A DNA stretch of 49,320 nucleotides. Origin: an uncultured SAR92 cluster bacterium (GTDB lineage Bacteria > Pseudomonadota > Gammaproteobacteria > Pseudomonadales > Porticoccaceae). Below, one piece after another: positions 43,968 to 49,320 of this stretch (its first letter is position 1; each line of letters starts with the position of its first letter). Under the pieces are notes generated by a model. It saw nothing but the letters and a program-made list of their open reading frames with translations. It did no database searches and was not told the origin of the DNA. The position numbers and the translations under genes are program-made. The stretch lies in assembly GCA_902527245.1 (NCBI GenBank), contig CABZOI010000014.1, forward strand, positions 1 through 49,320, in the 5' to 3' direction.

Positions 43968-46460
43968 TTAATTATTATTAAACGACTTGATCGCAGCGGC
44001 ACCAAGTGCGAGCTGATAAACAATGGTGGACACCTCAGCCAAGAGCGGTATTCCCCGAATTGTGGTGTCATCCGTGTCCAGTGGCACAACGATCATATCA
44101 CCAGGACTAATTGTATTCTTTGCGGACCTGAACTTGAATAGGCCTCTTTTTGGCATGATGATCTCGCCTCCAGCCTTCACGATATAGACATTATCCTTGT
44201 CAGCCCTGTCCTTAAAGCCACCACTCTGCTCAATATAATCCGACTGGCTAAAGTCCGGATCAAAGAGGTAAGACGTGGGACGTCGCACCTCTCCCAAAAT
44301 AGTCACCTCCTGACTAAACTTTGGCACCAACAAACGATCGCCATCCTTCAGGGCCACATCCGGTGATCTATACGCCACTATATCTGACAGAGGGACCACC
44401 AAACGACCCGTTGCAACCGAGCTCGCTAAGGATGCTATCGCTCTCCTCTGTGCAGCAATTTTTCCCTCATCAACCACTATGTCAGAGTTTGCGTCCCTGA
44501 GGCTACCTGCTGCAAGCTCATCATTCACTAGCTTTAGAAGCCTGTCGATCTCTTCCTGCTCACGCTTAACTAACGACTCTCTCAAAAAGATTGAGCCGTC
44601 GATAAAAGCCTCCTCAGTAAAGCCACCAGCCCTCTGGATGACAGAGTTAAGAAGCTCTCCCTTTTCAAAGACGTAGGTACCCGGAAAGACAAACTCGCCC
44701 TCAAGTGTAATGGTCTCAGACTCCCTAAATTCTGGGATGGTTCGAAACTCAACATAATCAGACGGCTCCAAAGGTGAGGAGGATCGACTGGTGAGGTCTG
44801 ACAAAATTATTGAATTCACTGCCCTGTTCGGATCTGAAAGGTCAGTTCTATAGATCTCCGCCGACTGAGAATAGGCAGACTCTGTCAGGCCACCAGACAG
44901 ATTAATAATATCTCTTATGGTCATTCCTTTTGACAGGGGATACTCTCCCGGATACCGAACGCTTCCTCCTGACCGCACAACTTTGGGTAGCTCGCCAATA
45001 CTAGTCTGGCGCTTTAAATTAGCAATAAAAGGGGCGACGGCATCAGCCCTGTCCTGGTAGTCAGCCAGGACAATGATCTTGTCTCTGGACTCGAGCTCAA
45101 GGTTATCTTTGCTGGAAGGGTCAGAAAAGACATTGCCAAGCTCGAAGATCATGACTTTAATGTCGGTACTACCATCCAATTCCCTTACGAGCATTGACAC
45201 ATCTAAATCTGCAGCAGGATTCAACTTATCCCTGTCGGAAATAATGTCAGACACCCTCATTCCTTCGCGCCAAGCAAACTGTCCAGCGTGGCGAACAGCG
45301 CCAGACACCGTGACTATATCCTTCTTGTAGTCTGTAATCGCGTCAATAACTAGGTGATCTCCAGCCTGCAAGACAATGGCTGTATCTTTAGATTGCTTAA
45401 GATTCAGGTCCATGACCGTCATGAAGCCATCATCATTAATCCTTTCTAACCTAGAGCTTGCCGAGAAGGCCTTAGGGCCTAGGTCACCAGCAAGGCTAAC
45501 CAAATCTGCAACCGACTCACCACCCTTTAGCTCATAAATCGCAGGCCTTAAAACTTGACCCTCAACCGATACCAAGTCACCAACTGTTGGGATATAGATC
45601 ACGTCAGCCGCCTGAACTCGAACATCCTTGCTCGTATCACCAGATAGCAAGAGATCATAGAGATCAAGTGTCGCAATCAACTTTCCCTGCCTCTTGAGCT
45701 GAATGTTTCGAAGAGATCCAATGTCGCTCACACCGCCACTACTGACCAAGGCGTGAGTAATCGTCGAGAGCGAGGAGACGGTGTAGGCGCCAGGCTTGAA
45801 CGCCTCGCCTAAGACAAATATCTGCATCGATCGAAGAGAACCCATGCTAATACTGACCTGGGTACCAATAATCTGTGCAGAAATCCGCGACTGCAGCATC
45901 TCCTTTGCCTCAGCATAGGTCAGTCCAGCCAGACCAACGGGCCCCAATTCTGGAAAGTCAACAAACCCTTCACGATTAATGTCCAATGAGAAGGCATTGT
46001 TCGTCTTGCCATAAAAAAGAATATCTAAGGTATCACCAGGACCCAACAAATAATCGCCCGACACTGGAATACTGGCTGCAGGGGCATAGGTCGTTGGAGC
46101 GTTGGCAAAGAGATCATAGCCAAACGGCTTTAGTGAAGATGCTGGAGTGGTCGCTCCTACCCCTGTAACGGCGACCGGTGCAACGGTAACCGATATATCT
46201 TCTGAAGAGGACACGGTACCTCTAGCCACTGGAGCAGGCGCCTGAACAGCCACTTTAGCAGCACCTGCAGTTGTTATCTCACCACACAACTGGTCCAGGT
46301 CATAGCCCGCCTGCCTGGCCATGGCCTTATTAGCTGCGGTGGCGTTGTCACAGAGCTGCTTCACATCCTCAAGACCCTGGGAATAAGCACTAAAGGAAAG
46401 TGACATTGCAATAACGGAGATACATAACACCAAAGGCACAGGCAATTTAAAATACTTCAT
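43968..46460 (-). CDS. Multi-SLBB polysaccharide export protein (Wza-like)
   Basis: An 830-aa exported protein, more than twice the length of Wza. A signal peptide (VPLVLCISVIAMSLSFSAYSQ) is followed by a linker, then the poly-export domain with SGDYLLGPGDTLDILFYGKT at about 133-152. At least six SLBB repeats follow, each with a G...PG.Y core: GEAFKPGAY, GQVLRPAIY, GAVRHAGQF, GGSVRYPGEY, GEFVFPGTY and GEVRRPTSY. No lipobox is seen. It probably forms the periplasmic/outer-membrane export channel. GAGGAG lies before the ATG at 46460. Confidence 0.9.
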   Translation of the reverse strand: MKYFKLPVPLVLCISVIAMSLSFSAYSQGLEDVKQLCDNATAANKAMARQAGYDLDQLCGEITTAGAAKVAVQAPAPVARGTVSSSEDISVTVAPVAVTGVGATTPASSLKPFGYDLFANAPTTYAPAASIPVSGDYLLGPGDTLDILFYGKTNNAFSLDINREGFVDFPELGPVGLAGLTYAEAKEMLQSRISAQIIGTQVSISMGSLRSMQIFVLGEAFKPGAYTVSSLSTITHALVSSGGVSDIGSLRNIQLKRQGKLIATLDLYDLLLSGDTSKDVRVQAADVIYIPTVGDLVSVEGQVLRPAIYELKGGESVADLVSLAGDLGPKAFSASSRLERINDDGFMTVMDLNLKQSKDTAIVLQAGDHLVIDAITDYKKDIVTVSGAVRHAGQFAWREGMRVSDIISDRDKLNPAADLDVSMLVRELDGSTDIKVMIFELGNVFSDPSSKDNLELESRDKIIVLADYQDRADAVAPFIANLKRQTSIGELPKVVRSGGSVRYPGEYPLSKGMTIRDIINLSGGLTESAYSQSAEIYRTDLSDPNRAVNSIILSDLTSRSSSPLEPSDYVEFRTIPEFRESETITLEGEFVFPGTYVFEKGELLNSVIQRAGGFTEEAFIDGSIFLRESLVKREQEEIDRLLKLVNDELAAGSLRDANSDIVVDEGKIAAQRRAIASLASSVATGRLVVPLSDIVAYRSPDVALKDGDRLLVPKFSQEVTILGEVRRPTSYLFDPDFSQSDYIEQSGGFKDRADKDNVYIVKAGGEIIMPKRGLFKFRSAKNTISPGDMIVVPLDTDDTTIRGIPLLAEVSTIVYQLALGAAAIKSFNNN

Positions 46461-46515
46461 AAGAATAAAATTCTCCTCAAAATATTAAAACAAACATCAA
46501 CGCCGGCAAAGCACG

Positions 46516-47046
46516 CTATTTTAGCTTGGTTAGCGTTAATGCGGTATACCTTTCATCAACTATTTGTCTTATCACCGCAATATCACCGTCTTCGTTAACC
46601 AAAATACTATTCATATAGTCCTGTATGTCACTACAATATTGAGTATAACGAACCATTTCTTGATTCTTTTTTTGTTCCCATTGATCGCAGCGATGACTTG
46701 AGATTGTCCTATTTCCTCTGTTAAAAGAGCGTATATTTTTCTTATCTGAGATACTCATATTTATTTGACGACGCCCCATTCCTTGAACCATTCGCAATGT
46801 CCATCCATCGAACAAAACTTGATCACCAAAATTATTCGAGAATAGTATACCCTTTGTCGTTGATACCGCGTAGACGATCGACTCATAATCAGAATAACGA
46901 GCCAACCAACTGTTCGTCGAAAGATCAATGGGCGGTTCCTTGATTAGTTCTACTAGACCATTCAATTGTCGAGATTGAACAATACAACCAGATAGAACGA
47001 TCGATATAGTAATAAGAGTTAAGTTAGACATAGTAAAAACTCTCAT
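46516..47046 (-). CDS. YjbF/GfcB-like lipoprotein
   Basis: A 176-aa lipoprotein with lipobox LSGC (Cys21 from the ATG at 47046). Beyond that it has DYESIVYAVSTTKGILFSNN, WTLRMVQGMGRRQINMSISD and RTISSHRCDQW, with no family that I recognise with certainty. Identification rests on context: it overlaps the YjbH stop by ATGA, and in E. coli yjbEFGH and gfcABCD a lipoprotein (YjbF/GfcB) is encoded with YjbH/GfcD. It probably acts at the outer membrane in glycan secretion. Confidence 0.6.
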   Translation of the reverse strand: MRVFTMSNLTLITISIVLSGCIVQSRQLNGLVELIKEPPIDLSTNSWLARYSDYESIVYAVSTTKGILFSNNFGDQVLFDGWTLRMVQGMGRRQINMSISDKKNIRSFNRGNRTISSHRCDQWEQKKNQEMVRYTQYCSDIQDYMNSILVNEDGDIAVIRQIVDERYTALTLTKLK

Positions 47047-49100
47047 TTTGTCAGTCTGCCCATTGAGTTACTAAAAACATCATAACGTGCCGGCCTCAGA
47101 TCCCACCAGATTCTGCCCATAAAATCTTCTAAATACTGTCCTCCATCTCTTTGAACAGGCCTGATTCTTGTAATGTAGTTAGATCTGGAACTCGTCCCTA
47201 AAAAACCATTAAAAGGGATTTTAAAAAATAATCCTTTGTCAAAACTACCCTCTCCAAAATCCTCAGCAGAAACATTTGTCCTTGTAGCCCAAAGGCCAAC
47301 CATCCAGCCATTGTCAAAGGTTCTTCTCACTTCCAACGTAGCACCCACATCCTTCGCGAGATACTTGCCCGCGTGAATAGCAACATCAAAATTATAGAAG
47401 GGTGATGCCCAGTAGGCGCTCGCAAAAGCTGTTACTGTCTCATATTCCAAGTGCATAAAAGTCTTATCAAAATCTCTCTGTTTTACCCAATTTGTGCTTA
47501 ATCCAAACGCTAATCGGGACTGAAATGATTGGTAAAGAACTTCTCCCCCGAAACCGCTGTACATTGACTCAAGCACTCCGCCAAATACCCTAAAGTAAGT
47601 ATCCTTAAAGAGATTTCCTCGTTTTTGGACAAACAGAGAGTCTAACCCTGATTCACCTTCATTCAAATACCTTACAACATCAGATCTAACTCGCGTTAAT
47701 ACAGAATCTGACTGACGCGTGCTCTCATCAAAGTTATTCGTAATATCCAAATCAATAGCCCCGCCTAAAACCCAGTTCCCAGGTAACATCATACTCAAAC
47801 CGATCTTCGCATAAAGCTGATATCTAGCAGGATCGTCTGGATCAAAGAGTTGAACTCGATTACTTAAATTAATATCTAATAAAATCTTTTTTTGTACAAA
47901 ATCGGTTCTATGCTGAATAAATGAACGAGGCTTGAAAGGCTCAATTCTTATTTCTCGCTCAACTAATTGTCTATTTTTACCAAAGTTTAGTGAGGGTCGT
48001 CTCATTCGAATTGAATTAACTCGATGACCCTCCTCTTCGACTACAATATCAAACATGTTTACTGTGGTGGGAAGATGAAGATCGGCCAAACTTACCATAT
48101 AATTCACAGCGTCCATCCATACTGGATAGGCTGTATTTCCCATCACTATAGTTGCAGTATGGCGAGACTCGTCAACTGTAGCCTCCAATAAAAGAAGACC
48201 AGAACGCTCGGCATCAAATAGAAATGTGTCGTACCAAGAACTTTGATTTATGCCTATTGGAAGATCAGATGACTCAAGATCTATACTTGAAAGATAAAGG
48301 CGTCGATGAGGCTTACTAGGCAACAACTTTGTATCCAGAGCAGCGGTTAATTGCATACCCCACTCTTGATTATGCTGATGAGATAACGTTAGAGATAATC
48401 CAGGCGCTGCGTCCCACCTAATCGCCGCTGAGATTGGGCTCTTAGGCTCTCGCCCTCCAAGGGCAACTTCAAAGTCATACTGATCGGGATTATATTCAAG
48501 CAATAATGATACGGGAAGAGACTCAACTTGATAGGCTACCCCTCCAAATAGCCCAGCCTCTTTACCACTGAAAAATGTCCCGCTGGACAGCTTTCCTCCG
48601 AGGCCAACAGCCTTAACTCTCTCTTCAAAGGAATCAGACACAAAAGTTAGTGGGTTCCTAAAGTCACCATCACCGGCCAATCGACCCCATCCCATTCCAA
48701 GTGTTATGTCAAAGTTGTCGATCTTTTTTGACGCAACAACATACTCAGAGCCCCAAAGTCCCGTCCCCACAAGATCACGAATACCTACCGCTACCTGAGG
48801 AAGGTAATCATCTTCCTTCCAAAGACGGAGTTTAGCCTCGTAATTCCTGTCATAGGTATAGCTTGTATCTGTGAAGCCTGTGTAGCGAAAAGTTCCCTGA
48901 AGCCATGGCGTTGCCTGGTAGGTAATGGCGTAGGAGTTCGTCCTTGACTGAATAGCGGCGGTAGTTGTTAGAGTTCCATCGGCGGACATACGCGCAGTAG
49001 GGATATCAATAAGACCCGTTGTTCCAAAATCAGACGAATTTACATAATTCGAATGCAAAAGAACCAAACACAAAATGAACAACGCTCTTGCATAAAACAT
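47043..49100 (-). CDS. YjbH/GfcD-like outer-membrane beta-barrel protein
   Basis: A protein of about 685 aa with a signal peptide (FYARALFILCLVLLHSNYVNS) followed by FGTTGLIDIPTARMSADGTL, the hallmark start of YjbH proteins. Then alternating beta strands with aromatic ends appear (SYTYDRNYEAKLRL, WGSEYVVASKKIDNFDITLG, GLSLTLSHQHNQEWGMQL). The ATG at 49100 gives a good signal peptide; a TTG at 49115 adds five residues. YjbH/GfcD is part of group 4 capsule and Yjb exopolysaccharide systems. It overlaps the lipoprotein gene by 4 bases. Confidence 0.88.
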   Translation of the reverse strand: MFYARALFILCLVLLHSNYVNSSDFGTTGLIDIPTARMSADGTLTTTAAIQSRTNSYAITYQATPWLQGTFRYTGFTDTSYTYDRNYEAKLRLWKEDDYLPQVAVGIRDLVGTGLWGSEYVVASKKIDNFDITLGMGWGRLAGDGDFRNPLTFVSDSFEERVKAVGLGGKLSSGTFFSGKEAGLFGGVAYQVESLPVSLLLEYNPDQYDFEVALGGREPKSPISAAIRWDAAPGLSLTLSHQHNQEWGMQLTAALDTKLLPSKPHRRLYLSSIDLESSDLPIGINQSSWYDTFLFDAERSGLLLLEATVDESRHTATIVMGNTAYPVWMDAVNYMVSLADLHLPTTVNMFDIVVEEEGHRVNSIRMRRPSLNFGKNRQLVEREIRIEPFKPRSFIQHRTDFVQKKILLDINLSNRVQLFDPDDPARYQLYAKIGLSMMLPGNWVLGGAIDLDITNNFDESTRQSDSVLTRVRSDVVRYLNEGESGLDSLFVQKRGNLFKDTYFRVFGGVLESMYSGFGGEVLYQSFQSRLAFGLSTNWVKQRDFDKTFMHLEYETVTAFASAYWASPFYNFDVAIHAGKYLAKDVGATLEVRRTFDNGWMVGLWATRTNVSAEDFGEGSFDKGLFFKIPFNGFLGTSSRSNYITRIRPVQRDGGQYLEDFMGRIWWDLRPARYDVFSNSMGRLTK

Positions 49101-49158
49101 GCCTAATATTCTCAAAAAGCTAAAAGAGGTACGATTCTAAAGGCACCGAATCCGGCTA

Positions 49159-49320
49159 TCAAGTTCCTGAGGTGGAAGTGGTACTTGTAGAGGTGGTTCC
49201 TGTTGTACCTGTCGTCGATGTAGAAGTTGTTGTGGTCGAAGAGGTTGCATTGGTTGATACAGTAGCAGTAGTGCTGGTAGTACCCGTGGTGCTCGTTCCA
49301 CTGGTGCCAGTAGTGCCAGT
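49159..49320 (-). CDS. Thr/Ser/Gly-rich small secreted protein, C-terminal tail (GfcA/YjbE-like), 5' end beyond window
   Basis: An open frame on the minus strand enters from the right edge and ends at the TGA 49161-49159. The 53 visible residues are almost only Thr, Ser and Gly, with repeated TGTT, TSTT and TSGT units. GfcA and YjbE, the first genes of the E. coli gfc and yjb operons, are small proteins with similar Thr/Ser-rich tails, and this frame ends about 58 bases before YjbH. The function is unknown even in E. coli. The repeats are imperfect, so replication slippage may change the length. Confidence 0.6.
   Translation of the reverse strand, partial: TGTTGTSGTSTTGTTSTTATVSTNATSSTTTTSTSTTGTTGTTSTSTTSTSGT

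Noticed and set aside
1-49320. CRISPR array, insertion sequences, rRNA or plasmid/phage replication genes
   Set aside because: Scanned by eye on both strands; no regular repeat-spacer pattern, transposase or replication gene was seen apart from the integrase remnant.

Overview
The window looks like part of the chromosome of an A+T-rich, probably marine gammaproteobacterium. This is inferred from the gene repertoire (UvrB, a YjbE/F/H-type secretion group, a MarR-type EPS regulator, WecB/WecC, Gmd/Fcl). No ribosomal RNA or other species marker is present, so I do not name a genus.

Layout. (1) 1-4392, plus strand: a 5'-truncated CE2-like SGNH esterase, then a lipoprotein amidohydrolase and a second amidohydrolase that lacks the usual metal-binding HxH. 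(2) 4378-7093, minus strand: an MlaC-like periplasmic protein gene followed closely by uvrB. (3) 7190-7967: back-to-back promoters, a complete tRNA-Asn(GUU) with encoded CCA, a strong terminator, and a tyrosine-recombinase remnant with an amber codon just before its catalytic tyrosine. This marks an old integration site. (4) 7980-49320: about 41 kb of minus-strand genes for one large surface-polysaccharide locus, transcribed from the right edge towards the tRNA.

Order of the polysaccharide locus in transcription direction: a Thr/Ser/Gly-rich GfcA/YjbE-like tail, YjbH, a YjbF-like lipoprotein, a six-SLBB export protein, Wzz and a WecA/MraY-type initiating transferase. Next come a leader with an ops-like element, an EPS-type MarR regulator, a PfkB kinase, GalU, a frameshifted GDP-mannose mannosyl hydrolase, ManC, Gmd and Fcl. 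After these are an FkbM methyltransferase, Wzx, a GT4, RmlB, RmlA, an unclassified transferase-like protein and Wzy. Then follow HisH-like, HisF-like and WbpG-like amidotransferase genes, a GT4, WecC, WecB, an FkbM and a GT4. The FdtC/QdtC, FdtA/QdtA and FdtB/QdtB homologues come next. The distal end holds an FkbM, a DegT aminotransferase, a VOC protein, FkbH, an acyl carrier protein, a GNAT-like protein and two small PglC-type sugar-phosphate transferases flanking a 2-oxoglutarate oxygenase-like gene.

Function. The locus can be read as making GDP-L-fucose (ManC, Gmd, Fcl), UDP-ManNAcA (WecB, WecC) and dTDP-Fuc3NAc or dTDP-Qui3NAc (RmlA, RmlB plus the Fdt/Qdt trio). WbpG/HisH/HisF could amidinate one acetamido sugar. 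Several GTs would assemble the repeat, Wzx would flip it, Wzy/Wzz would polymerise it and the SLBB/Yjb proteins would export it. The most unusual part is the distal carrier-protein module (DegT, VOC, FkbH, ACP, GNAT-like). It suggests that a glyceryl or related hydroxyacyl group is built on a dedicated ACP and transferred to an amino sugar. No Wzc-type tyrosine kinase, YjbG/GfcC, RmlC, RmlD or phosphomannomutase gene is visible in the window.
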